The notes: generated by a model not told the origin, from the sequence alone. Counted from the stretch's first letter, positions 24,358 to 32,969 are shown. The stretch: DNA of 64,000 nucleotides from DATAAZ01 sp036259875 (GCA_036259875.1 DATAAZ010000006.1:38058-102057), one strand, 5' to 3'. Numbers and translations are program-made.

Positions 24358-25156
24358 TTGCAGCGGATTGTAGGGACGGATCTTCCCCCGACTCCTCGAG
24401 TCGAAGGCACTCCGCGAGGGCGGCGTTCGCGACCTCGAGCTGCTCCCGGGTCGGCTCCGACGTGAGGACGCGGTGCTGAAGCTCGTGACCGGGGCGCGCG
24501 AGCGCGCGCGCGACCGGGTGCCCCGCGTTCCTGAGCATCCAGCCGAAGAGCTCGACGGACGTGGTCATCGCTCCGACCGCGGCGCCCGCCCGGGCGAGGA
24601 GCCGAAGATGGGGCGGGGCGGCACGCGCCAGGAGGCTGCCCGCGACGGAGGTGACGAGAAGCGGCCCGACAAGGTGCGAGCCGCAACGCTCGTGCTCGCG
24701 CGGGCGCGGCTCGTCGTGCTCGTACGAGCCGATCGAGACGTGTTCGGCGCCGTGGTACTCGGCGAGCGCGGAGCCCCGCAGAGCGAGCGCGGCGGGAGCG
24801 GCGGCGAAGAGCGCGGCGAGCGACTCCTGCGCGAGCGGGGCGAGCCGGCTTTCCCGGATCGCGCGCACGGTGGCGGCGCTCCCCGCGAGCGCAGCGGCGA
24901 CGCCCGGGCGCTCGTACGGGAAGCGCGCCTCGGGAAGCCTGCGGCGGACCGCGGGAAGGAGCGCGAAGACCTCGGCGAGGCGAGCGGGGCCGCGGAGGAG
25001 CGCGGGCTCGACTCCGGCGGCCCGAAGCGGCTTCCGCCCTGACGCAACCTTCAGCTCCCCGTCGTCCGTCCGCACCGCGCACGCCCAGTACGACGGCCCG
25101 TGCACGAGGACGCCGTTCTCGAGCGCCATCCCTCCGAGGCGAACGCGGTCGCTCAT
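24317..25156 (-). CDS. DUF1385 family membrane protein
   Basis: 279 aa. The opening VRLGGMALENGVLVHGPSYW is followed by the conserved core YHGAEHVSIGSYEHDE and ERCGSHLVGPLL, whose paired His, Glu and Cys-Gly resemble the DUF1385 pattern YHGAEHK...RCGT. Hydrophobic stretches around the core suggest membrane association, although Arg and Ala make helix limits unclear. Function is unknown in the family. ATG 25156. Upstream of pncB with overlap. Confidence 0.78.
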   Translation of the reverse strand: MSDRVRLGGMALENGVLVHGPSYWACAVRTDDGELKVASGRKPLRAAGVEPALLRGPARLAEVFALLPAVRRRLPEARFPYERPGVAAALAGSAATVRAIRESRLAPLAQESLAALFAAAPAALALRGSALAEYHGAEHVSIGSYEHDEPRPREHERCGSHLVGPLLVTSVAGSLLARAAPPHLRLLARAGAAVGAMTTSVELFGWMLRNAGHPVARALARPGHELQHRVLTSEPTREQLEVANAALAECLRLEESGEDPSLQSAANGGSGNQEEAPPA

Positions 25157-25205
25157 CGCATCCGAGTGTACGCGCGGGCACGCGAGCCGCCGGCCACTCG
25201 TCTCG

Positions 25206-25240
25206 TCGGGCCACGCCCGGGGTCAGACCCCGGACACGGC
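25206..25240. repeat. GGGGTCAGACCCC repeat, copy 3
   Basis: Core GGGGTCAGACCCC at 25219-25231, preceded by CGGGCCACGCCC and followed by GGACACGGC. One core base differs from copies 1 and 2. It lies between the DUF1385 start and the M20 peptidase stop. Confidence 0.55.
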
Positions 25241-25251
25241 CGGAACGGCCG

Positions 25252-26553
25252 TTACGGCGTGCCGATCCGGCGGGCGAGGTCGATCAGAAACCGCGTCCCG
25301 AGCTCGACGTCGTCGAGCGGGACTCGCTCGTCGGCGGAGTGGACAAGCCGTGCCGCGAACTCGGCCGACATCGTCCGCATCGGGAAGAACCCGTACGCGA
25401 TCGTGCCGAACGTCTGGCGCAGGTAATGGCTGTCCGTGAAGCCGGGCAGGACGACGGGGACGACGGTCGCACCCGGATCCTCGTGTCCAACCCACTCCTG
25501 GATGGCCGCCCAGAGCGGCGTGTGCGACGAGGAGCGGCTGCCGCCCACGTGCTCGAGCCAGCCCAGCTCGTAGCCGTTCTCGCCGAGCGCCGCCCTGATC
25601 GCGCCCTCCGCCTCGGCCCGCGATTGCCCGGGGAGGAGTCGGCAATCGCACGTGACGTCGCATACCGAGGGCACGACGTTCCGCTTCCGCGACGCCTCGA
25701 CCATGGTCGGCGAGACCGTCATCGAGATCATCGGCTCGACCATTCCGGCGAGAGACGGGTCGAGCTGGCCGACGAGCCGCTGGACATCGTCAAGCGGCGG
25801 CGTCTCGCCGAAGAGCGCCGCGAACATCGCCTCGGTCTCGGGGACGAGGCGTGGTTCCGGCTCGAGCTCGCTGAGCCGAGCGATCAACCGAGCGGCGCGC
25901 ACGAGCGCGTTGTCGGCGATGCCGGGCATCGAGGCGTGGCCGCTCCGTCCGTGGACGCGGAGAAGGAACGGCGCGCTCGCCTTTTCCGCGACCGCACACA
26001 CGTAGACCGCGCGGCCGTTCACGACGACCCGGTCGCCGCCCCCCTCGTTGACGCAGTACTCCGCGCGGACGGCCTCCGGGTGCTCGCGGCAGAGCCATGA
26101 GAGGCCGAAGTCGCTCGTTCCGACCTCCTCGTCCGCGGTCGCCGCCATGACGAGGTCGCCGGCCGGCCGAAACCCCGCGCGCGCGAGCGTCGCGACCGCG
26201 ACCGCGTTCGCCGCCACCTGGCCCTTCATATCGAGCGCCCCACGGCCCCAGATACACCCGTCACGAACCTCCCCCGACCACGGATCGACCGACCACTCGC
26301 CCCGGTCGGCGAGCACGGTGTCGGTGTGCCCGAGGAAGAGGAGCCGTTTGCCATCGCGGCGGCCGGGGATGCGCGCGACCAGGTTCGCCCGCTCCGGCTC
26401 CTTCGCGTAGAGCACGCACCGGACGCCCGCGTCTTCGAGGTAGGCGCAGAGGAGCTCTGCCGCCTTCGTCTCGTTGCCGGGCGGGTTCACGGTGTCGAGG
26501 CGGACGAGCTCGCCAAGGAGCTCGGCCGCCTCGTCGCGCAACCGCGTCGTCAC
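25252..26553 (-). CDS. M20 family zinc peptidase/deacylase
   Basis: 433 aa cytosolic di-zinc amidohydrolase of the ArgE/DapE/carboxypeptidase G2 type. Metal and catalytic residues: FLGHTDTV (His, Asp), WGRGALDMKGQ (bridging Asp), ATADEEVGTSDFG (catalytic Glu) and, near the C-terminus, the His of LPGFTDSHYLR. The dimerisation domain begins near HGRSGHASMPG. It resembles the M20 aminoacylase or succinyl-diaminopimelate-like group, but substrate cannot be fixed. It ends 95 nt before the DUF1385 start. Confidence 0.88.
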   Translation of the reverse strand: MTTRLRDEAAELLGELVRLDTVNPPGNETKAAELLCAYLEDAGVRCVLYAKEPERANLVARIPGRRDGKRLLFLGHTDTVLADRGEWSVDPWSGEVRDGCIWGRGALDMKGQVAANAVAVATLARAGFRPAGDLVMAATADEEVGTSDFGLSWLCREHPEAVRAEYCVNEGGGDRVVVNGRAVYVCAVAEKASAPFLLRVHGRSGHASMPGIADNALVRAARLIARLSELEPEPRLVPETEAMFAALFGETPPLDDVQRLVGQLDPSLAGMVEPMISMTVSPTMVEASRKRNVVPSVCDVTCDCRLLPGQSRAEAEGAIRAALGENGYELGWLEHVGGSRSSSHTPLWAAIQEWVGHEDPGATVVPVVLPGFTDSHYLRQTFGTIAYGFFPMRTMSAEFAARLVHSADERVPLDDVELGTRFLIDLARRIGTP

Positions 26554-26560
26554 GTATCGA

Positions 26561-27358
26561 CTAGCGCCTCGTTCCGAGGATGAGCAGGTACTCCCGGTCG
26601 TGGTCGATCTGACCGTCCCGCCGGTAGTTCGTCTCGAAGAACTCGACCCAGGTGCGGTGAAACTCCTCCCGCCGCTCGCCGTCGAGCGAGTCGGCCAGCG
26701 TCTTCGTCGGGCCGTAGCTCGAGGAGAAAAGCTGCCAGTAGTCCTCGCCCGTGGGCACCCGCAGATGCGAGACGTAGCGCTCGAGCGTGAGCTCGAACGC
26801 GTCGCCGAGGAGCTCCTGGACGCGCGGCTCGCTGCCCCACTCGAAGGGGCTTGGGACGCCCGGCGGAGGAGGTGGCTGGAACGGCCGCATCATCGCGAAC
26901 ATCCGGGCGAGACCACCCTCCGGCGTCCAGTTCGCGAGTCCGATCCGGCCGCCCGGCTGGACGACCCGCGCGAGCTCGCGGGCCGTCGCCTCATGGTCGG
27001 GAGCGAACATGACGCCGCATGTCGAGGAGACGACCTCGAAGGACGCGTCCTCGAGCTCGAGCTGCTCGCAGTCGCCGACCCGGTAGTCGATCTCGAGCCC
27101 GCGCTCCCGCGCCCGCTCCTTCGCCGTCTCGATGAGGGCGGGAGCGAGGTCGACGCCGGTGACGTCGGCGCCCCGCGCGGCCGCAAGCTCGGCGACCGCG
27201 CCGGTTCCGGTGGCGAGGTCGAGCCACCGGACGCCGGGGGGCTGATCGAGCCGCTCGACGACGAGCTCGTGGATGTCCGTAATTGTCTCGGTGATGTTCT
27301 GGTACGGCCCCGTCCCCCACATCACGCTCTGGCGTTGCTTCAGCTCCTCGAAGGCCAT
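26561..27358 (-). CDS. Class I SAM-dependent methyltransferase
   Basis: 265 aa. SAM-binding motif I WLDLATGTGAVAELAAARG, acidic end of strand 2 VTGVDLAP, motif II DYRVGDCEQLELEDASFEVV and post-motif GGRIGLANW, all typical of the UbiE/COQ5-like group. ATG 27358 has AGGAGGAG just upstream. An unrelated open frame extends upstream on this strand through rarA and is not coding. Substrate unknown. Divergent from rarA across a 48-nt promoter spacer. Confidence 0.85.
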   Translation of the reverse strand: MAFEELKQRQSVMWGTGPYQNITETITDIHELVVERLDQPPGVRWLDLATGTGAVAELAAARGADVTGVDLAPALIETAKERARERGLEIDYRVGDCEQLELEDASFEVVSSTCGVMFAPDHEATARELARVVQPGGRIGLANWTPEGGLARMFAMMRPFQPPPPPGVPSPFEWGSEPRVQELLGDAFELTLERYVSHLRVPTGEDYWQLFSSSYGPTKTLADSLDGERREEFHRTWVEFFETNYRRDGQIDHDREYLLILGTRR

Positions 27359-27394
27359 ATTCGCTCCTCCTCCCCCGCCTGTTTTGTGCGCGAG

Positions 27395-27400
27395 CATACT
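27395..27400 (+). promoter_or_regulatory. Leaderless -10 element of rarA
   Basis: CATACT ends 6 nt before ATG 27407; it keeps the A2 and T6 of the -10 consensus. No ribosome binding site intervenes. Confidence 0.35.
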
Positions 27401-27406
27401 TGCGGG

Positions 27407-28654
27407 ATGGCGAACCTCTTCTCGGACGCCGCCGAGGCGCGCCTGCCCGCGGTCGCCCCGCTCGCCGTTCGCCTGCGACCCGATCGCCTCGAGGACTTCG
27501 TCGGCCAGCGCCACGTCGTCGGGCCCGGCTCCGCGCTCGCGCTCGCGATCGACGAAGACCGCGTGGCGTCGGCGATCTTCTACGGGCCGCCGGGTAGCGG
27601 GAAGACGACCCTCGCGCGGATCGTCGCCGCGACGACCGGAGCCGCATTCGAGGAGCTCTCGGCCGTCTCGGCCTCCGTCGCCGACGTCCGCGGCGTCATC
27701 GAGCGCGCGCAAGAACGGCTGGGGACGCGCTCGCAGCGCACGATCCTCTTCCTCGACGAGATCCATCGCTTCAACAAGGCCCAGCAGGACGCCCTCCTCC
27801 CTGCCGTCGAGAGCGGGCTCGTCATCCTGATCGGGGCGACGACGGAGAACCCGTACTTCGAGGTGAACTCGGCGCTCCTCTCGCGCACGCAGATCTACGC
27901 GCTCGAGCCCCTGACTGCGGAGGAGGTCGAGGTCATCGTTCGCCGTGGAGCCGACGAGATCGGCGCCACCGTGCCCGACGAGCTCGCCGTCCTGATCGCG
28001 CGCAAGGCGGGAGGCGACGCACGCGCGGCGCTCAACACGCTCGAGCTCGCGTGGGCGACGGCGCAGGCGGAGGGGAGGCGGCTCGAGGAGCGCCATGTCG
28101 AGGACGCGGCGCGGAAGCGCCCGCTCGTCTACGACAAGGACGGCGACGCGCACTACGACTTCATCTCCGCGTTCATCAAGTCGATCCGCGGCTCGAATCC
28201 GGATGCGGCGCTCTACTACCTCGCGGCCATGCTCGAAGCCGGAGAGGACGCGCGCTACGTCGCGCGACGTCTGATCGTTCACGCCTCCGAGGACATCGGA
28301 ATGGCCGACTCGCGCGCTCTCCTCGTCGCGACCGCCGCCGCGCACGCGGTCGAGCACGTCGGGCTCCCAGAGGCGCGGATCAACCTGGCGCACGCGACGA
28401 TCTACCTGGCGCGCGCCCCGAAGTCGAACGCCGTCATCACCGCGATCGGGGCGGCGACCCGCGACGTCGCAGAGCACGGCACGATCCGGCCGCCCAAGCC
28501 GCTTCGCGACGCGCACTACCGCGGCGCGAAGAAGCTCGGCCACGGGCAGGGCTACGTCTATCCGCCGAACGACCCGGCCGGCTACGAGCTCGACTATCTC
28601 CCCGACGAGCTCAAGGGCCGCACGTACTACGAGCCGCCCGACGACGAGCGCTAG
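27407..28654 (+). CDS. rarA: Replication-associated recombination protein A (RarA/MgsA)
   Basis: 415 aa AAA+ ATPase of the clamp-loader group acting at stalled replication forks. It opens LAVRLRPDRLEDFVGQRHVVG; Walker A GPPGSGKTT (60-68), Walker B ILFLDEIHRFNKAQQDALLP, sensor 1 GATTENPYFEVNSALLSR, and C-terminal tetramerisation blocks HYDFISAFIKSIRGSNPDAA and ARRLIVHASEDIG. Its stop TAG and the next GTG share a base (TAGTG), so the hydrolase downstream is translationally linked. Confidence 0.95.
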   Translation: MANLFSDAAEARLPAVAPLAVRLRPDRLEDFVGQRHVVGPGSALALAIDEDRVASAIFYGPPGSGKTTLARIVAATTGAAFEELSAVSASVADVRGVIERAQERLGTRSQRTILFLDEIHRFNKAQQDALLPAVESGLVILIGATTENPYFEVNSALLSRTQIYALEPLTAEEVEVIVRRGADEIGATVPDELAVLIARKAGGDARAALNTLELAWATAQAEGRRLEERHVEDAARKRPLVYDKDGDAHYDFISAFIKSIRGSNPDAALYYLAAMLEAGEDARYVARRLIVHASEDIGMADSRALLVATAAAHAVEHVGLPEARINLAHATIYLARAPKSNAVITAIGAATRDVAEHGTIRPPKPLRDAHYRGAKKLGHGQGYVYPPNDPAGYELDYLPDELKGRTYYEPPDDER

Positions 28655-29451
28655 TGAAGCACGTCGTTCACGCGTGGGGCGACCCCGCGGCCCCGCTCGT
28701 CGTCTGCCTGCACGGCGTCCAAGCTCACGGGCGCCGCTTTCGGCGCATCGCCGAGCAGCGGCTGGCGACTCGGTTTCGCGTGCTCGCTCCCGACCTGCGG
28801 GGGCACGGCCGCTCCGGCTGGGAGCCGCCGTGGAATCTCGAGACCCACGTTCGCGACGTGCTCGATGCGATCGCCGGCGAGCGAGACGATCCGCTCACGT
28901 GGATCGGTCACAGCTTCGGCGGCCGGCTCGCGCTCGAGCTCCTCTTCCGGGCGCCCGAGCGGGCCGCGGCGGCCGTCCTCCTCGATCCCGCGCTCCAGCT
29001 CGCGCCCGAACGGGCGCTCGAGCTCGCGGAGGAGGAGCGACTCGAGCGCGTGTACGCGTCGGTCGAGGAGGCGCTCGCGTGGAAGCGGGAGGCGACGACC
29101 CGGGCTCCCGCAGCCGCGCTCGACGAGGAGATCCTCGAGCACCTGATCGAGTCGCCCGACGGGCGGTACCGCTTTCGCTACTCCCAAAGCGCCGTCGTCG
29201 CGATGTACGGCGAGCTCGCCGTCCCGCCGCCGACCGCTGCGACGCCCCACGACCGAGCCGCGGAGCCGCGCGCGCGCGTCCTCGTCGTCGCCGGGCAGGA
29301 GTCGGATTTTGTTCACGACGAGCACATGAGAGGGCTTCGCGCCTGGTTCCGCGACGAGCTCCGGCTGGTCACCGTTCCGGGCGGGCACCTCGTCCTCTGG
29401 GACGCGTTCGACGAGACCGCGGACGCGATCGACGCGTTCCTCGCGCCCTAG
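28654..29451 (+). CDS. Alpha/beta hydrolase
   Basis: 265 aa. The oxyanion-hole region CLHGVQAHGRRFRRIA, VLAPDLRGHGRSGW, nucleophile elbow IGHSFGGRLAL (Ser), an acid near ESDFVHDEH and the catalytic His in VPGGHLVLWDAF give the full triad of an esterase or lipase fold. A short cap domain of charged helices lies in the middle. Start GTG 28654 shares a base with the rarA stop. Substrate unknown. It ends 4 bp into the convergent membrane-protein gene. Confidence 0.85.
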   Translation: MKHVVHAWGDPAAPLVVCLHGVQAHGRRFRRIAEQRLATRFRVLAPDLRGHGRSGWEPPWNLETHVRDVLDAIAGERDDPLTWIGHSFGGRLALELLFRAPERAAAAVLLDPALQLAPERALELAEEERLERVYASVEEALAWKREATTRAPAAALDEEILEHLIESPDGRYRFRYSQSAVVAMYGELAVPPPTAATPHDRAAEPRARVLVVAGQESDFVHDEHMRGLRAWFRDELRLVTVPGGHLVLWDAFDETADAIDAFLAP

Positions 29452-30050
29452 CGCCCCCCGAGTCCCGCCTCCGTCAGCGCGGCCGTGACGAGCGCGTCGT
29501 AGCGGCCCTCGGCGAGATCGCCGAACGGGTCGCGCGTGTACCGGAGGAGCTCGTCGTACGGCAGCGAAAAAGCGGCGCGCATCGCGACGAGGCGGCGCCG
29601 CTCGGGGTCGTCCACGGCGAGCGCGCGGTCGGCGGCGGTGAGGCGGCGGACGAGCGCCATCCGCGCCGGGACGGCCTGGAAGAGAAGGAGCGCCGCCGGC
29701 ACGAGGAACGTGACGAGCCCCGCGAGGTCGGCAGTGTCGCGCACCTGCTCCTGGCTCTCCCGCCCGATCTCGACCGCCTCGCCGCCCGTCCCTTCGCCCG
29801 CGTCGCGAAGCGCGCCCGCGAGGTCGTCGCCGATCACGGGAGCGCCATCGACGGCCTCGGCCGCCGAGCCGAAGCCGCGTTCGACGGCTGCGCCGGCCCC
29901 TTCGACCCCTTCACCGAGGACGGCGAGCTCGTCGATCGCGTCGTGCACCTTGAGCGCGAGCCACGCGAAGAGGACGAGAAGAGCGACGACGAGCGCGTCC
30001 TGGACGAGGGTCGCCAGCCGCTCCGAGCGGGCGTGAGGGTAGAAGCGCAT
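29448..30050 (-). CDS. Two-helix membrane protein of unknown function
   Basis: 200 aa. N-terminal helix VQDALVVALLVLFAWLALKV, then an extracytoplasmic Gly/Ala/Glu-rich segment (about 40-105), a second helix GLVTFLVPAALLLFQAV and a cytoplasmic tail (RLTAADRALAVDDPERRRL) ending in an Ala/Leu-rich helix. It resembles uncharacterised actinobacterial membrane proteins; no domain is assigned. It lies downstream of the arginase gene and may share its transcript. The tail overlaps the hydrolase 3' end. Confidence 0.7.
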   Translation of the reverse strand: MRFYPHARSERLATLVQDALVVALLVLFAWLALKVHDAIDELAVLGEGVEGAGAAVERGFGSAAEAVDGAPVIGDDLAGALRDAGEGTGGEAVEIGRESQEQVRDTADLAGLVTFLVPAALLLFQAVPARMALVRRLTAADRALAVDDPERRRLVAMRAAFSLPYDELLRYTRDPFGDLAEGRYDALVTAALTEAGLGGR

Positions 30051-30086
30051 GTCTCCTCCTGCTTTTTGACGTAGCGACGGGACGGG

Positions 30087-30986
30087 TCAGAGGATTCGGG
30101 CGCCGAGCGCGCTCGCCGCGAGCTCGACGGCGAGCGCCGCCGTCTCGTTCACCCTGTCGAGAATCGGGTTGACCTCGACGATCTCGAGCGAGTCAAGGAC
30201 ACCGGACTCGGCGACGAGCTCCATGGCGAGGTGCGCCTCGCGATACGAAAGCCCGCCGCGAACCGGCGTCCCGACGCCCGGCGCCACGTCGGGGTCGACC
30301 ACGTCCATGTCGAGCGAGACGTGGACGAACGGAGCACCCCGCGCGCGTGCGAGCGCATCGCGCACGACCTCGACGACGCCGCGCCGATCGATCTCGCTCA
30401 TCGTGTGCACGCCGATCCCGAGCTCGCGCACGATCCGACGCTCCCCGTCGTCGAGCGAGCGGACACCGATCAGCGAGACGCGGGCGGGGTCGAGCGCGGG
30501 CAGCGGCCACGCGTCGCTTCGAAAGCCGTCCACCGCCTGACCGAGCGCGACCGCGAGCGGCATCCCGTGGACGTTGCCGCTCGGCGTCGTCTCGGGCGTG
30601 TTGAGATCTCCGTGCGCGTCGAACCAGATCGCGGCGCCGGCGCCGTGCGTGGCGGCGAGACCGCCCACGGTGCCGAGCGCGATCGAGTGGTCACCCCCGA
30701 GGACGACCGGGATGCGCCCCGCAGCGGCGGCACGCCCGACCTGGTCGGCGATCCGCTCGCACGTCGCCTTGATCTCCGCGAGGAACCGCGCCCGCTCGCT
30801 CCCCGTGGCGACGGTTTCCGGCAGCGCCGCGTCCACGTTGCCCAGATCGTCGACGTCGAGCCCGATCGCCTCGAGGCGCTCGCCGAGGCCTGCATACCGG
30901 ATCGCCGAGGGCCCCATGTCGACACCGCGCCGCCCGGCGCCGAGGTCGAGCTCCGCCCCGATGATCGCGACGTCGCGCCGCGGCAT
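30087..30986 (-). CDS. rocF: Arginase family ureohydrolase
   Basis: 299 aa di-manganese enzyme. Metal motifs: VVLGGDHSIALG, IWFDAHGDLNTPETTPSGNVHG and HVSLDMDVVDPDVAPGVGTP, the last with the Asp pair. The NTPETTPSGNVHGMPLA block is characteristic of true arginases (arginine to ornithine and urea) rather than agmatinases. It opens RRDVAIIGAELDLGAGRRGVDMG. It probably functions in arginine catabolism. No ornithine pathway gene is adjacent. Confidence 0.9.
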   Translation of the reverse strand: MPRRDVAIIGAELDLGAGRRGVDMGPSAIRYAGLGERLEAIGLDVDDLGNVDAALPETVATGSERARFLAEIKATCERIADQVGRAAAAGRIPVVLGGDHSIALGTVGGLAATHGAGAAIWFDAHGDLNTPETTPSGNVHGMPLAVALGQAVDGFRSDAWPLPALDPARVSLIGVRSLDDGERRIVRELGIGVHTMSEIDRRGVVEVVRDALARARGAPFVHVSLDMDVVDPDVAPGVGTPVRGGLSYREAHLAMELVAESGVLDSLEIVEVNPILDRVNETAALAVELAASALGARIL

Positions 30987-31005
30987 GGCCGCGAGGGTAC
31001 CGCGC

Positions 31006-31029
31006 CGGCGGGGCGAGCCCCGCCGCTAC
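31006..31029. repeat. TAG-flanked palindrome, copy near tRNA-Phe
   Basis: On the minus strand TAG is followed by CGGCGGGGC, TC and GCCCCGCCG: perfect 9-bp arms. It lies between the arginase start and tRNA-Phe; here the TAG is not a stop codon. Confidence 0.45.
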
Positions 31030-31049
31030 GGGCTACGATGGGCCGAAGC

Positions 31050-31122
31050 GGCGAGGTAGCTCAGTTGGTAGAGCACACGGCTGAAAACCGTGGTGTCGCC
31101 GGTTCGATTCCGGCCCTCGCCA
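31050..31122 (+). tRNA. tRNA-Phe(GAA)
   Basis: 73 nt with a perfect 7-bp acceptor stem (GGCGAGG with CCTCGCC), D-arm AGCTCAGTTGGTAGAGC, anticodon stem CACGG/CCGTG with loop CTGAAAA (anticodon GAA at 31083-31085) and T-loop GTTCGATTC. The 3' CCA is not encoded (ACC then T). Confidence 0.97.
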
Positions 31123-31138
31123 CCTTCGCCGCCGGCAG

Positions 31139-31180
31139 TGCGCCCGCTTTCGCGGGCATGAGGACCTCCGGGCGCATTTT
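31139..31180 (+). terminator. Possible terminator after tRNA-Phe
   Basis: TGCGCCCG (31139-31146) pairs with CGGGCGCA (31169-31176) and is followed by TTTT. An inner hairpin GCCCGC/GCGGGC (31142-31157) competes. The T-run is short, so confidence is limited. Confidence 0.35.
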
Positions 31181-31324
31181 CGTCACCATGACCGTCCGCT
31201 AGCCGCGCCGGCGCTCGCTCCGCCATATCACCCTTTTGTGCGGTCGTCCGCTCGCGTCTCCGGCCGATGTCCTGTGTGCGGCTCACTGCGTCCTGTGGGC
31301 GCAGACACGAAAGGAGATTCGAAC

Positions 31325-31723
31325 GTGCGTAGACGAACGATTGCTGGAGTGCTCGCGGGGCTGACGGTCTTCGGCGTCGTGTTCGCGATGGCGGCAAGCC
31401 TGGGCGGAATCACGAGCGGGAGGGTCGGCGCCGACGACGCCGCAGTCGCCTCGTGCGACACCGACGGCGTGACGACGAGCTATGCGTCCTCGTGGGACGC
31501 GACGGACAGGCGTTATGAGGTCACGAGCGTCACGGTGTCCGGGATCTCGAACACGTGCGACGGGCAGACGCTCAGCGTCAGCCTGACGGATTCGACCAAC
31601 GCTCAGCTCGGCTCCGGGAGCGTCGCGATCCCGAGCGACGTGCTCGTGACGCAGGTCACGGTCTCACTCTCGACCGCGGCCTCGGCGGAGCTGACGACGG
31701 GCGTCCACGTCGCGATCGCCTAG
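31325..31723 (+). CDS. Secreted SipW-associated protein, paralogue 1
   Basis: 132 aa. Basic n-region (RRR), hydrophobic helix IAGVLAGLTVFGVVFAMAAS, then LGGITSGRVGADDAAVASCD. The mature part is a small beta-rich domain with two Cys (ASCDTDGV and NTCDGQ), probably disulfide-bonded, and blocks VTSVTVSGIS and LSVSLTDST. It is homologous to the next gene. GTG 31325 has AAAGGAG 8 nt upstream. With a SipW-type signal peptidase encoded 590 nt downstream, it is likely processed by that enzyme, as TasA-like proteins are. Function, such as surface fibre or matrix protein, is inferred. Confidence 0.78.
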   Translation: MRRRTIAGVLAGLTVFGVVFAMAASLGGITSGRVGADDAAVASCDTDGVTTSYASSWDATDRRYEVTSVTVSGISNTCDGQTLSVSLTDSTNAQLGSGSVAIPSDVLVTQVTVSLSTAASAELTTGVHVAIA

Positions 31724-31834
31724 TCGAGCCGGGAACACGGCTTGACAGAGCCAGGCGGCGAGTAGCGCAAGACCAGGGCGGGTCGCGGAGTCCGCGGCCC
31801 GCCCTCACCGCTTCGAAGAACGAGCTGGGGGAGC

Positions 31835-32239
31835 GTGTTGACGACGATGAGACGTCTGATCGCCTTGACACTCGCGGCGACGTCGCTCGGGTCGTCCTTT
31901 TTCGCGTCCGCAACCGGGCTCGGCGTGACGTCGCCGCGGGTCTCCGCCGGCAGCGCGGCGATCGCCCGCTGCGACGCAAACGGGTTCACCCTCGGATACA
32001 CGACTTCGGCCGGGAACGTCACGTCGGTGACGGTGAACGGAATCGCCGACCCCGGCTGCGAGGGGGCCGACCTCTCGGTCGCGCTCACCAACTCGACCGG
32101 TGCCGCGATCGCGAGCGGCGGCCCGCAGACGCTTCCGACGGACGGCGATACGGCCGATAACTCGCTCACCCTGTCCGTCAGCCCGAACCCGGCCGCCGAG
32201 CAGGTCAGCGGCTTCAGGATCCTCGTGGTCGAGCCGTAG
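31835..32239 (+). CDS. Secreted SipW-associated protein, paralogue 2
   Basis: 134 aa from GTG 31835; TTG 31838 fits the GGGGGAG site better and ATG 31847 gives MRRLIALTL. Signal helix LIALTLAATSLGSSFFASA, then GLGVTSPRVSAGSAAIARCD. The mature domain repeats the pattern of paralogue 1: ARCDANGF, VTSVTVNGIA, GCEG, LSVALTNSTGA. Both proteins therefore share LGxTSxRVxA, two Cys and VTSVTVxGI. It lies between paralogue 1 and the signal peptidase. Function unknown. Confidence 0.78.
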   Translation: MLTTMRRLIALTLAATSLGSSFFASATGLGVTSPRVSAGSAAIARCDANGFTLGYTTSAGNVTSVTVNGIADPGCEGADLSVALTNSTGAAIASGGPQTLPTDGDTADNSLTLSVSPNPAAEQVSGFRILVVEP

Positions 32240-32309
32240 CGTGCGCTCGGTCAGCCCCCACCACCGCGAGCCAGCGGCCCAGCCTCGTCATCACGTGGTA
32301 CCCGTAGCG

Positions 32310-32969
32310 ATGAAGCGCGCGCACCCTCGCCCTGTCCGGATCGCGCTCGCGGCCCTCGCGCTCGCGGTCGTCGCCGCGTGGGTCGTCCTGCTGCGTCCCC
32401 AGTTCCTCGGCGGCCCGGCCGCGTACGTGATCGTGTCCGGGACGAGCATGGAGCCGACCCTCGTCGACGGTGACCTCGTCCTCGCGCGACAAGAGAGCTC
32501 GTACGCGGCTGGAGATATCGTCGCGTTCCGTGTCCCGAAGGGCGACCCGGGCGCGGGGGCGATGGTCATCCACCGGGTCGTCGGCGGCTCCGCGAGCGCC
32601 GGCTACCGCACGAAGGGCGACAACAGGAGCGACCGGGACACATGGCGCCCGACCTCCCGCGACATCGTCGGATCGCTCTGGCTCACGATCCCCCGCGCCG
32701 GGGCCGCGGTTGCGTTCCTGCGAAGTCCGTTCCTTCTCGCAGGGCTCGCAGGGCTTGCGGCGTTCCTCTTCGTCTCGGCCGGCCGGAGGCAGCGCCGCCC
32801 CAAGCGGGCGCCCCACGGGCTTCGCGGCTCGTACACCTACCCACGCCCGACCGATTCGCCCCCGCCGCGGCGGCGGGCTCCGGCCCGGTTCTCGCCCGGC
32901 GACACCGGCTCGGCGCCAGGCTTTCGGGCGACCAGCCCGGTCGCCTCCCCGACCGCGAGGCCCTCGTAG
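32310..32969 (+). CDS. SipW-type (ER-type) signal peptidase I
   Basis: 219 aa membrane protease. N-terminal helix (about 10-30), catalytic Ser46 in VSGTSMEPTLVDGDLVL, box C AAGDIVAFRVP, then MVIHRVV (His88 where eubacterial enzymes have Lys) and KGDNRSDRD. The Ser-His arrangement marks the ER/SipW branch, dedicated in Firmicutes to TasA-like substrates. A second helix (about 136-157) and a basic, Pro-rich tail follow. The last 133 bp overlap the convergent methyltransferase gene. GTG 32295 is an alternative start. Likely processes the two secreted proteins upstream. Confidence 0.88.
   Translation: MKRAHPRPVRIALAALALAVVAAWVVLLRPQFLGGPAAYVIVSGTSMEPTLVDGDLVLARQESSYAAGDIVAFRVPKGDPGAGAMVIHRVVGGSASAGYRTKGDNRSDRDTWRPTSRDIVGSLWLTIPRAGAAVAFLRSPFLLAGLAGLAAFLFVSAGRRQRRPKRAPHGLRGSYTYPRPTDSPPPRRRAPARFSPGDTGSAPGFRATSPVASPTARPS

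Noticed and set aside
26561..28543. A 660-codon minus-strand frame containing the methyltransferase
   Set aside because: The upstream part is antisense to rarA. ATG 27358 has a strong ribosome binding site and gives a normal-sized enzyme.
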